A stretch of DNA of 64,000 nucleotides, from contig NZ_CP141643.1 of the NCBI RefSeq assembly GCF_038452275.1, positions 1,240,001 to 1,304,000 on the forward strand. Direction: 5' to 3'. This DNA is from Corynebacterium sp. BD556 (GTDB lineage: Bacteria > Actinomycetota > Actinomycetes > Mycobacteriales > Mycobacteriaceae). The position numbers were made by a program, and so were the translations under genes. The notes below the pieces were generated by a model that was given only the letters and a program-made list of their open reading frames with translations, made no database searches and had not been told where the DNA came from. This document shows, piece by piece, positions 1 through 7,664 of this stretch (position 1 is its first letter; every line of letters begins with the position of its first letter).

Positions 1-1
1 C

Positions 2-115
2 ATCGTCCGCTCAGTGCCGCAAGGCGACGACGAGCGCCTCGCGCTGGTGAAGAAACTTGCCGGCTCCGACGCCGTTTTGCGCAGCACCCACTTCAACGAA
101 TGGCATAAGCACTAG
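2..115 (+). CDS. 3' end of an unidentified gene
   Basis: An open frame enters from the left edge and ends at TAG 113-115. It encodes 37 residues ending in HFNEWHKH. The visible part is hydrophilic and mixed in charge, with no motif I can assign. A strong hairpin with a T-run follows about 15 bases after the stop, which supports a real 3' end of a rightward gene. It converges on the leftward ftsB gene. I do not recognise the family from this tail. Confidence 0.6.
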   Translation: MVRSVPQGDDERLALVKKLAGSDAVLRSTHFNEWHKH

Positions 116-129
116 CCAGGGCTGAAGCC

Positions 130-167
130 AAGCCGGCGCCCCCGGATTCCGGGGCGCCGGCTTGTTT
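130..167 (+). terminator. Rho-independent terminator, possibly bidirectional
   Basis: A long GC-rich stem (AAGCCGGCGCC pairing with GGCGCCGGCTT, plus an inner CCGG/CCGG) is followed by TTGTTTTA on the + strand. It lies between two convergent genes. It ends the gene stopping at 115 and may also serve ftsB from the other side, although the minus strand has a weaker U-tract. Confidence 0.8.
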
Positions 168-169
168 TA

Positions 170-790
170 TTACTGGAGGGGCTGTTCAGGGGCCGGGGGT
201 TGTTCAGGGGCCGGGGGCTGTTCAGGGGCGAAAGGGATCTCCGGCGCCGGTGGCTGTTCAGGTTCTACGGGTTGGGGCGGCGAAGTGGCGTCGCCCGGTT
301 CTTCCTCCGGCAGCTCACGCAAGCTGTCAAGCATCACCTGCGGCCATGTGCGGGTGTCGGGCACTTCGTCGGTGGTGATCGCCGGGTTTTGGGTCATGCG
401 TGGGTCGATGATGCGCCACGCTGTCTCACCCGGTTCCATCAGCCCCAGGCGGCGGCGTGCCTCCTGCCTGATGTAGTCCTCGTCGTTGTATTTCTCGGCG
501 TCTTTTTGCAGGTTGGCTTTTTCCCGCTCCAGCGCGGCGATCGAATCTTCGAGGCGGGCGATTTCGCTGCGGCCCTCGTAATAGTTGCGCAGCGGCACCG
601 CCACGGCTGTGAGAACCACGACCAGCACGGCGATGAGGATGGCTGCGCTGGTGATGTCGCCTTGGAAGGGCAGTTTGCGCTTCTTTTGTTTGGCTTCTGC
701 CCGGGCGCGGTCGCGGGAGGCGACCGGAACCTCCGTCGCTTTGCGGCGGGGGCGGCGGCTGGGCTGGGAACCTGAGGCGCGTGAGGACAT
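170..790 (-). CDS. ftsB: FtsB/DivIC-type septum formation initiator
   Basis: Bitopic cell-division protein of about 206 residues, starting at MSSRASGS (ATG at 790). A basic cytoplasmic N-terminus (about 1-45) precedes one membrane segment (about 47-67, AAILIAVLVVVLTAVAV). Next come a short extracytoplasmic coiled coil (about 72-100) and the conserved YIRQEARRRLGLMEPGE block of the FtsB/DivIC family. In that family the protein stabilises the FtsL/FtsQ divisome subcomplex. The C-terminus is an unusual Pro/Glu-rich tail built from PEQPPA repeats. The gene lies downstream of enolase on the same strand, as is common in actinobacteria. An upstream in-frame ATG at 838 would add 16 residues that do not look conserved. 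Confidence 0.88.
   Translation of the reverse strand: MSSRASGSQPSRRPRRKATEVPVASRDRARAEAKQKKRKLPFQGDITSAAILIAVLVVVLTAVAVPLRNYYEGRSEIARLEDSIAALEREKANLQKDAEKYNDEDYIRQEARRRLGLMEPGETAWRIIDPRMTQNPAITTDEVPDTRTWPQVMLDSLRELPEEEPGDATSPPQPVEPEQPPAPEIPFAPEQPPAPEQPPAPEQPLQ
181..234. repeat. 18-bp tandem repeat inside ftsB 3' end
   Basis: Three consecutive 18-base units (181-198, 199-216, 217-234) share GYTGTTCAGGGGCCGGGG with drift in the third. On the minus strand each encodes a PEQPPA-type hexapeptide in the proline-rich tail of FtsB. The length is a multiple of three, so gain or loss of units would keep the frame. Confidence 0.8.
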
Positions 791-975
791 AGTGATTAGG
801 CAGTCTAGTGCCTTGGAGGCAAGCGGCGGTGGTGGCACAGCGGTGTGGTGTATCTACCGTGTGGTTAAAGTGGATAAAGCTATCCCCCAACGCATCGCCA
901 TGGTGCGGGGTCCCGAAACTTATAACGGCAATCTACAGGTGGGAAGAACAAACGACGGTAGCTACCGAGAGGAAT

Positions 976-1015
976 CGGCCCTGCCTCTCCGCCATGAGCG
1001 GGAGAGGCAGGGCCG
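976..1015 (-). terminator. Hairpin between eno and ftsB
   Basis: A 15-bp perfect stem (976-990 with 1001-1015) around a 10-base loop lies just downstream of the enolase stop in the transcription direction. The minus-strand tail after the stem is not strongly U-rich, so it could be an attenuating or processing hairpin rather than a complete terminator. The 244-base eno-ftsB spacer holds no gene I can support. Confidence 0.6.
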
Positions 1016-1034
1016 AAAAGCTGAAGAAAAGTGT

Positions 1035-2390
<1,356 letters not shown>

Positions 2391-3206
2391 TTACCTCAGG
2401 GCCGGTTGGTTCAGCGCGTAGTTCGCGGCAGCATCCCGAACCTTAGCCACGTACTCACCCGAAGCGTTATAGGCCAAAACTGCTTGCTTCCAACCGTTTT
2501 CCGTGGCCAAGTCCCGCCCATAGGAACAAAGGAGATTGGCGGCGCTTAAGGCGGCGTCGTCGATTTGCTGCGGGTTAACCACCCCATCGCCGTTGGCGTC
2601 GCGCCCATAGATTTTCCAGGAGCCGGGCACGAACTGCATCGGGCCGACAGCGCGGTCGTAGTCCTCGTCCCCATCTAAAGCGCCGCCGTCGGTGTCTTTG
2701 ATGAGGGCGAAGTTGCCGCTGCCGTCGAGGGCGGGGCCGATGATCGGCGGGGCGGCATAGCCATCTTCATTCAGTTTCGCCGGGTCGAAGGTGCGCCCCG
2801 TGTAGGTTCCGTGGCGGGTTTCCACCCAGCCGATTCCGGCCAAGGTGTTCCAGCTCAGGTGACAGTCGGGCCAGGCCTCTGCGGCGATGAGTGCGGCGTT
2901 GCCATAGGCGCGCACCGCCTGGGGGTTGATGCCGGTTTCCTCGGCAATCGGTGCGGCCCATTCGGCCAAGTTGTCGGAGGTGCGCCCGGGCGCGTGCACG
3001 TTGATCAGTGGTGGTGCTTGAGCGGCCGCGGGTGGGATATCCGTGGGCGCTTTTTCGCGGGTGGGGTTCGGCACCGGCGTTTGTAACACGGAGAAAACCC
3101 AGCCGGTCAGCGCAATAATCATCACGATCGCGGTGACCACGCCGATAATTCCGGCGCAGCCGCAGCCCGCGGCAATGGGCGAGCGCCTATGCCGGAGGGA
3201 AGTCAT
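2391..3206 (-). CDS. Membrane-anchored lytic transglycosylase (SLT/MltB-like)
   Basis: A 271-residue product with a membrane segment at about 17-38, a Pro-rich linker, and an extracytoplasmic domain of the SLT_2/MltB type. Support comes from GIGWVETRHGTY, which carries the likely catalytic Glu, and from AVGPMQFVPGSWKIYGRDANGDG, the QF-P-W and Asp-rich region of that family, followed by AANLLC and a VLAYNASGEYV tail. The family cleaves peptidoglycan glycan strands to leave 1,6-anhydromuramyl ends. It is transcribed toward eno, with about 80 bases between the two coding regions. From memory, the corynebacterial eno locus carries a similar secreted protein at this place. Confidence 0.85.
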   Translation of the reverse strand: MTSLRHRRSPIAAGCGCAGIIGVVTAIVMIIALTGWVFSVLQTPVPNPTREKAPTDIPPAAAQAPPLINVHAPGRTSDNLAEWAAPIAEETGINPQAVRAYGNAALIAAEAWPDCHLSWNTLAGIGWVETRHGTYTGRTFDPAKLNEDGYAAPPIIGPALDGSGNFALIKDTDGGALDGDEDYDRAVGPMQFVPGSWKIYGRDANGDGVVNPQQIDDAALSAANLLCSYGRDLATENGWKQAVLAYNASGEYVAKVRDAAANYALNQPALR

Positions 3207-3500
3207 AAGCGTTTATCGTACCGGTGCGCTCATCGCTTATCGACGACCCCCTTCGCTTCCACCAGACCCAAACCTGGATGATTCTCCCGCGGCGCCTTGA
3301 CCGCGTGGAACGGTCCGCGCTGCTCGCGGATCTGATCTATCTGCGCCTCCCCGAGTTCGATTCCTTTCACTGTGAGGTCTCCCGCCTTGCTTAGTACCGA
3401 GGATTTCACACCAGCCCCATCAGCCCCATTGGTCACATTGGCAACAGATTTGCTGTAGAGTAAGCACCCGTTCACCTTCCCCCAGACAAAGGACTCCCCC
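3207..3500. other. Divergent spacer with a doubtful minus-strand ORF
   Basis: The region between two divergently transcribed envelope genes should hold both promoters. A TAGAGT hexamer at 3456-3461 is a candidate -10 for the porin gene to the right. On the minus strand an open frame runs from inside the porin signal-peptide region down to a stop at 3230. Its last 45 codons are G/C-rich at the third position (ending VEAKGVVDKR). I see no convincing ribosome-binding site and no family, so I do not call it a gene. Confidence 0.35.
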
Positions 3501-3914
3501 ATGCGCCGCATCACCACAATCATCGCCGCTGGATTCATCACCGCAGCAGCCATTACCACCCCCGCCCAGGCACAGACCAACTACCTTGAGCTACTCAAGG
3601 TAGTCAACAGCAACGTCGCCGCCGCCGACTGCAACACCCTCGGCGCTGCCCTGCGCGCAACCGGACTCGTCAAGGAAAACACCACCCGCTCCGGCCTAGT
3701 CACCAGCTTGAACAGGGCCGTCGGCGAAGATGCCTCTTTGCGCTTGCTGGCCGCCGGCACCATCAACGCCGCCGGCGATCGCGCCCTCGAATGCGGCATT
3801 GTCAAGCCCGACCCGGTGACCCCGCAAAGCCAAGCCATCGAAATGAGCTCGAAGCTGTCCTCCCAGGCGGGCCTGCCCGAGATCCGCAACCTCCTTCCAG
3901 CCCTCGGCCTTTAA
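3501..3914 (+). CDS. PorB/PorC-like outer-membrane (mycomembrane) channel protein
   Basis: A 137-residue secreted protein. A signal peptide of about 24 residues ends at AQA|QT. The small mature domain has two cysteines (AADCNTLGA and ALECGIV) and the LGAALRATGLVKENTTRS stretch, which I associate with the anion-selective PorB/PorC channels of C. glutamicum. Those form small helical oligomeric pores in the mycolate outer membrane. Position supports the call: from memory, porC and porB lie next to eno in C. glutamicum. An AAAGGAC ribosome-binding site precedes the ATG. Only one copy is present here. The length is near the roughly 125-130 residues of the family. Confidence 0.75.
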   Translation: MRRITTIIAAGFITAAAITTPAQAQTNYLELLKVVNSNVAAADCNTLGAALRATGLVKENTTRSGLVTSLNRAVGEDASLRLLAAGTINAAGDRALECGIVKPDPVTPQSQAIEMSSKLSSQAGLPEIRNLLPALGL

Positions 3915-4014
3915 TCCCCGCGCACGCCAAAAAGATCTCGGCCGTGCCACGCCGGGGCCACAAGGCCGCCGAGTCACCGCCGGCACGCCCTCACGCTAAG
4001 CGCACAGCCAACCG

Positions 4015-4611
4015 CTACATCCCCTCACTTTTCCCCTTAGCCCACAGGCGTTCTTGTTCCTCCACAGCCACCAGGCCCGTGCTGCCGTCGAAAAGGTACG
4101 GCGCGCGGGCTTTCATCTTGTCCACGAAAGCTTCGGCCACATCGCCAAAATCAAAAGCCCCGCGCTGCCGGGCGATTTCGGAGTGGAAAAGGACTTGCAG
4201 GAAGATATCGGAAAGCTCCGCACGCAAATGCCCGTCCCCTAAATCCGCACGCACAGCGTCAGCGAACTCCCGCGATTCCTCCTCGAGATACACCAGCAGA
4301 CTCTCATGCGTCATGGCGCGCTCCCACTGGCCGCGCTCACGGGCCCGCCGCATCGTCTCCACCGCCTGATACACCGGATCAGCAAGGCTCGGCACCGTGA
4401 TAACCTCCTCCGTCGCCGCGCGCGCCACAACAGCTTGATCCAGCGGATCCGTCGTCACCAACCAGCCGCTATCGCCCTGGGAAACGTCGGCAAGCGCCCA
4501 CCGCAGCGACACCGGCACCTCGGCCGTAAACTCCACCGGCCCCGCAATTTTTCTCGCTATGTGCAGCGGAACCATGTCGGGCCAGCGGGGGTCAACAACA
4601 AGGACGGTCAT
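4015..4611 (-). CDS. mazG: MazG-type nucleoside triphosphate pyrophosphohydrolase
   Basis: A 198-residue product from ATG 4611 (MTVLVVDPRWPDM). The C-terminal half carries the all-alpha MazG fold: LLVYLEEESREFADAV provides the E-x-x-E metal-binding helix, and LRAELSDIFLQVLFHSEIA provides the paired E-x-x-D helix. The family hydrolyses (d)NTPs to NMP and pyrophosphate, cleaning aberrant nucleotides. The N-terminal 90 residues are less typical and resemble the actinobacterial MazG N-extension. A longer ORF reading back to 4812 overlaps the divergent gene and looks like a frame shadow. It converges on the porin gene. Confidence 0.85.
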   Translation of the reverse strand: MTVLVVDPRWPDMVPLHIARKIAGPVEFTAEVPVSLRWALADVSQGDSGWLVTTDPLDQAVVARAATEEVITVPSLADPVYQAVETMRRARERGQWERAMTHESLLVYLEEESREFADAVRADLGDGHLRAELSDIFLQVLFHSEIARQRGAFDFGDVAEAFVDKMKARAPYLFDGSTGLVAVEEQERLWAKGKSEGM

Positions 4612-4649
4612 GGTGTCCCATCCTATTGAAGGCAGCTGCGTCTGCCACA

Positions 4650-5300
4650 ATGGAACACATGAACCACATTCTCGACGCCCTGAAAGCAAACACCCCCACC
4701 GCCGAATCCGCCATGAACGATTCCGCAACCTTTTCCCCCCGCCGCTGGAAAACAGGCTGGCCGCACCACCTGCGCCGCATCCCGCCGTTTCGCGACGACG
4801 CCACCGCCTCACTAACCCGCGCCGAAGTCTTTGCCTTTGCTGACGACGCCAACCGCACCAACCGCAACCGCGACCAAGTCATCGACTTTCTGGGAGCCGC
4901 CTTCGCCTACTCCGCCGGCCAATCCTCATGGGTTTTGCCACTACAGCAATTCCTGCGCAACAAAGGCCAAGCCAACAACCTCATGCAGGCACTACGCAAG
5001 CTAGACAGCAACGACGCCCCCGAAGCGCAATACGCAGCCGTCGCCGCCACCGGACTGCCCGCAAAATACGCCTCCGACTTGGCGTATTACTTAGCCGGCC
5101 CGCAGTCTGCCGAGGACACAAAACCAGTCATCATCTGCGCCAAACGCGCCGCAGTAGCCGGGTTGGAGAAGGATTCCGACTGGAGTGCGGAAGAATACGC
5201 CGAGTATTACTCCCGCCTCCGCGAAGCCCGCGACACCTACGACAAGGACCTCCCCCTCGACGCCGTCGAATGGGCCATTATCAAATACGCCAACTCCTAA
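4650..5300 (+). CDS. OGG-fold-like protein of uncertain function
   Basis: A 216-residue product from ATG 4650 (MEHMNHILDAL); ATG 4659 is an alternative. It has no signal peptide or membrane segment. The layout GWPHHLRRIP, then TRAEVFAFADDANRTN, a helical middle, PVIICAKRAAVAG, DWSAEEYAEYYSRL and a final DAVEWAIIKYANS resembles the small 8-oxoguanine-glycosylase OGG-fold proteins annotated in actinobacteria. I see no clear helix-hairpin-helix catalytic Lys/Asp pair, so glycosylase activity is not assured. Its stop overlaps the dnaG stop by 4 bases (5297-5300). It diverges from mazG with a 38-base spacer. Confidence 0.6.
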   Translation: MEHMNHILDALKANTPTAESAMNDSATFSPRRWKTGWPHHLRRIPPFRDDATASLTRAEVFAFADDANRTNRNRDQVIDFLGAAFAYSAGQSSWVLPLQQFLRNKGQANNLMQALRKLDSNDAPEAQYAAVAATGLPAKYASDLAYYLAGPQSAEDTKPVIICAKRAAVAGLEKDSDWSAEEYAEYYSRLREARDTYDKDLPLDAVEWAIIKYANS

Positions 5301-7177
5301 TTATTAAACGCGCGCCGGTTCAACTCTCGGCGCTCCTGCTCCAGTGCCACCAAATCAGAAAACACCGAGTTATAAGCCTGTTCATCGTCGGCCGGGCGCA
5401 TCCGCTGCAGTTGCGCTTTAAGTTGGGCTACCTGATCACCCACCCGCGCCTCCTGCAACCGCGAAAGCACCGAATCGGCGTAGGACGATAAGTCATCAAA
5501 GTGGATGTCCTCCACCGCCAACTCCGAAATCAAGTGGCGGCCCTGTTCGCTGGTCATAGCCTCCGCCACCTTCGGTAACCAGCCGGGGCCTGCCTCCTCG
5601 ACTCCCCCGGCCAACCCAATCGCATCGCGCACCTGCCGGTAAGCAGAGTTGGTGAAAGCCTCCGGGTTAATGCCCTCAAAATATGTGCCAGCCACCTGCG
5701 GGTACTGCAACGCAATTTTCAGCGCCTCACGCTGCGCCCACAGAATCGGATCTTGCGGATCAGGCAGAACCATGCGCGGCGCGTTCGCGTTGACCCTTTC
5801 ATCTGGGATGGCGCGACGCACCTTCCGCTCCGGCTGCTGCGGGCGCCGTGCCTGCGCCCGCACCTGCTGCAACACCTCATCTGGGCGGGGCCAGCCAACC
5901 CACCCAGCCAAACGGCGGGCATACTCAGCTTGAAGGACCGTATCGCTGATGCCGGCGACAACAGGCACAGTGCGCTGGAGGGCCTGCAGGCGGCCCTCAG
6001 CCGTGTCCAGATTGTACTTTTCCAAAAGCGACTCGATGACAAACTCAAGCATGGGGATACGCGAGGCCACAAGGTCACGCACCGCGGCATCGCCGCGCTC
6101 CAAGCGCAGATCGCACGGGTCCATCCCCTCCGGCGCCACAGCGACGAAAGACTGGCCAGTAAATTGCTGATCGCCCTCAAAAGCCCGCAAAGCCGCTTTG
6201 TGGCCAGCCTCGTCACCGTCGAAGGTGTAGATCAACTCGCCGCGGAAAAACTTGTCGTCCAACATGAGGCGGCGAATGATACTCATGTGGTCCGCACCAA
6301 AGGCAGTGCCGCAGGCGGCAACGGCCGTTTTCACTCCCGCGGCGTGCATAGCCATAACGTCCGTGTAGCCCTCCACAATCACCGCCTGGTGGCCCTCCGC
6401 AATGTGCTTCTTCGCCAAATCCAGACCAAACAACACTTTGCTTTTGTGATAAAGCATCGTGTCCTGGGTGTTCATGTATTTGCCCATCGGGTCGTCGTCG
6501 AAAAGCTTGCGCGCCCCGAAACCAATGACATTGCCCGCCACGTCCTTGATGGGCCACAGCAAACGGCGCCGAAACTTGTCAATCGGCCCACGCCTGCCCA
6601 TACTGCTCAACCCCGCCTCTTGCAGCTCCTTAGCGTCAAAACCCTTACGCAGCAGATGCTTAGTCAAGCTGTCCCAACCGTCCGGCGCGTAACCACACTC
6701 GAAGGTGTAAATCGTGTCCTGGTCGAAACCCCGGTCGAGCAGGAAAGCGCGGGCCACCTCCGCCTCGTCCGTTTCCAACTGCTCGCGGTAAAACTCGTGC
6801 GCCGCCTTATTCGCCGCAAGCAAACGCGCCCGCGTCCCCGGCTTGACGTCGCGCGCCCCCGTAGAACCACCCTGGTAGTTGATTTGGTAGCCGATTTGCT
6901 CCGCGACCGCCTCCACAGCCTCCGGAAAAGACAGGTGCTCCATCTCCATGAGGAAGGAGAAAACATCCCCGCCCTTGCCGGTGGAAAAGCAGTGGTAATA
7001 GCCGCGCGCCGGACGCACATGAAACGAGGGGGTCTTTTCGTCTTTGAAGGGGCTCAAACCCTTCAAAGAATCATGCCCGGCGGGTTTGAGCTGGACGTAC
7101 TCACCAACAATCTCATCGAGTGGCGCGCGCTCGCGGATAGCCTGAATGTCACTATCCGGAATTCTGCCCTTAGCCAT
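5297..7177 (-). CDS. dnaG: DNA primase, zinc site degenerate
   Basis: Bacterial replicative primase, 626 residues, which makes RNA primers with the DnaB helicase. The N-terminal CHC2 domain is recognisable (KGLSPFKDEKTPSFHV, then YYHCFSTGKGGDVFSFL). Three of the four usual zinc ligands are replaced: Ser42 for Cys, Lys45 for His and Thr66 for Cys; only Cys63 remains. The TOPRIM core is intact, with VIVEGYTDVMAMHAAG and TFDGDEAGHKA. The C-terminal helicase-interacting region is present. A TACTAT box at 7185-7190 lies 7 bases before the ATG, so the mRNA is probably leaderless. Confidence 0.96.
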   Translation of the reverse strand: MAKGRIPDSDIQAIRERAPLDEIVGEYVQLKPAGHDSLKGLSPFKDEKTPSFHVRPARGYYHCFSTGKGGDVFSFLMEMEHLSFPEAVEAVAEQIGYQINYQGGSTGARDVKPGTRARLLAANKAAHEFYREQLETDEAEVARAFLLDRGFDQDTIYTFECGYAPDGWDSLTKHLLRKGFDAKELQEAGLSSMGRRGPIDKFRRRLLWPIKDVAGNVIGFGARKLFDDDPMGKYMNTQDTMLYHKSKVLFGLDLAKKHIAEGHQAVIVEGYTDVMAMHAAGVKTAVAACGTAFGADHMSIIRRLMLDDKFFRGELIYTFDGDEAGHKAALRAFEGDQQFTGQSFVAVAPEGMDPCDLRLERGDAAVRDLVASRIPMLEFVIESLLEKYNLDTAEGRLQALQRTVPVVAGISDTVLQAEYARRLAGWVGWPRPDEVLQQVRAQARRPQQPERKVRRAIPDERVNANAPRMVLPDPQDPILWAQREALKIALQYPQVAGTYFEGINPEAFTNSAYRQVRDAIGLAGGVEEAGPGWLPKVAEAMTSEQGRHLISELAVEDIHFDDLSSYADSVLSRLQEARVGDQVAQLKAQLQRMRPADDEQAYNSVFSDLVALEQERRELNRRAFNN

Positions 7178-7184
7178 GGTCTAC

Positions 7185-7190
7185 ATAGTA
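7185..7190 (-). promoter_or_regulatory. -10 box of dnaG (leaderless)
   Basis: The minus strand reads TACTAT with 7 bases to the ATG at 7177. A transcript beginning at or next to the start codon would need no Shine-Dalgarno sequence, and none is visible. Confidence 0.55.
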
Positions 7191-7212
7191 GCCATCCGCC
7201 AGTTGTGGGAAA

Positions 7213-7626
7213 ATGCTGCCCATGAGCGAGACATCACCTTCGCGGCCCCACCGCCTCAGCATCTTGCTGGTGGGGCTTCTCGCGGTGGGAGGCAGCGTGT
7301 TCGGCAGCCAGCACCTGCGCCACGATGACACCCATGACGGTGTCGCCCCCTGCCAGTCCATCCCCGCTGAAGCCCACCAAGTCATCGACGCTGTGCAAAA
7401 GGGAGGGCCGCACAAATACCCCGAGGACGATAGCCGCTTCGGCAACTATGAAAACCTTCTACCGCCGGAAAAACTTGGCTATTACCGGGAATACACCGTA
7501 GAGACTCCTGGGGTACACCACCGGGGGCCGCGGCGCATTGTTACCGGAGGCGGCGCCGACGGACGCGTCGACGAGTGGTACTACACCGACGACCACTACG
7601 AGACTTTTTGCGAAGTGACCCGTTAA
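7213..7626 (+). CDS. Secreted guanyl-specific (RNase Sa/barnase-like) ribonuclease
   Basis: A 137-residue product. An N-terminal membrane-targeting segment (about 14-31, RLSILLVGLLAVGGSVFG) precedes a microbial RNase domain. YYREYTVETPG matches the RNase Sa block with catalytic Glu (Glu93). HHRGPRRIV supplies the catalytic Arg, and YTDDHYETF supplies the catalytic His (His128). The domain start LLPPEKLGYY is also typical. Two cysteines (47 and 133) could form the family's N-to-C disulfide. The enzyme cleaves RNA 3' to guanosine outside the cytoplasm. No barstar-like inhibitor gene is adjacent. The start may be ATG 7213 or ATG 7222. It diverges from dnaG with a 35-base spacer. Confidence 0.88.
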   Translation: MLPMSETSPSRPHRLSILLVGLLAVGGSVFGSQHLRHDDTHDGVAPCQSIPAEAHQVIDAVQKGGPHKYPEDDSRFGNYENLLPPEKLGYYREYTVETPGVHHRGPRRIVTGGGADGRVDEWYYTDDHYETFCEVTR

Positions 7627-7664
7627 ACTCGCCCGCTATGTAAAGAGGTGTCGCCGTGTTTGGA

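Noticed and set aside
869-877. Additional DnaA-like 9-mer near the eno-ftsB spacer
   Set aside because: The sequence deviates from the TTATCCACA consensus and stands alone.
3230-3580. 116-residue minus-strand ORF upstream of the lytic transglycosylase gene
   Set aside because: It overlaps the porin signal-peptide region antisense and lacks a clear start; the C-terminal half is coding-like, but this is not enough.
5753-7225. 490-residue frame antisense to dnaG
   Set aside because: It is a composition shadow of a well-supported gene on the other strand; its translation is Arg/His/Leu-rich without a family.
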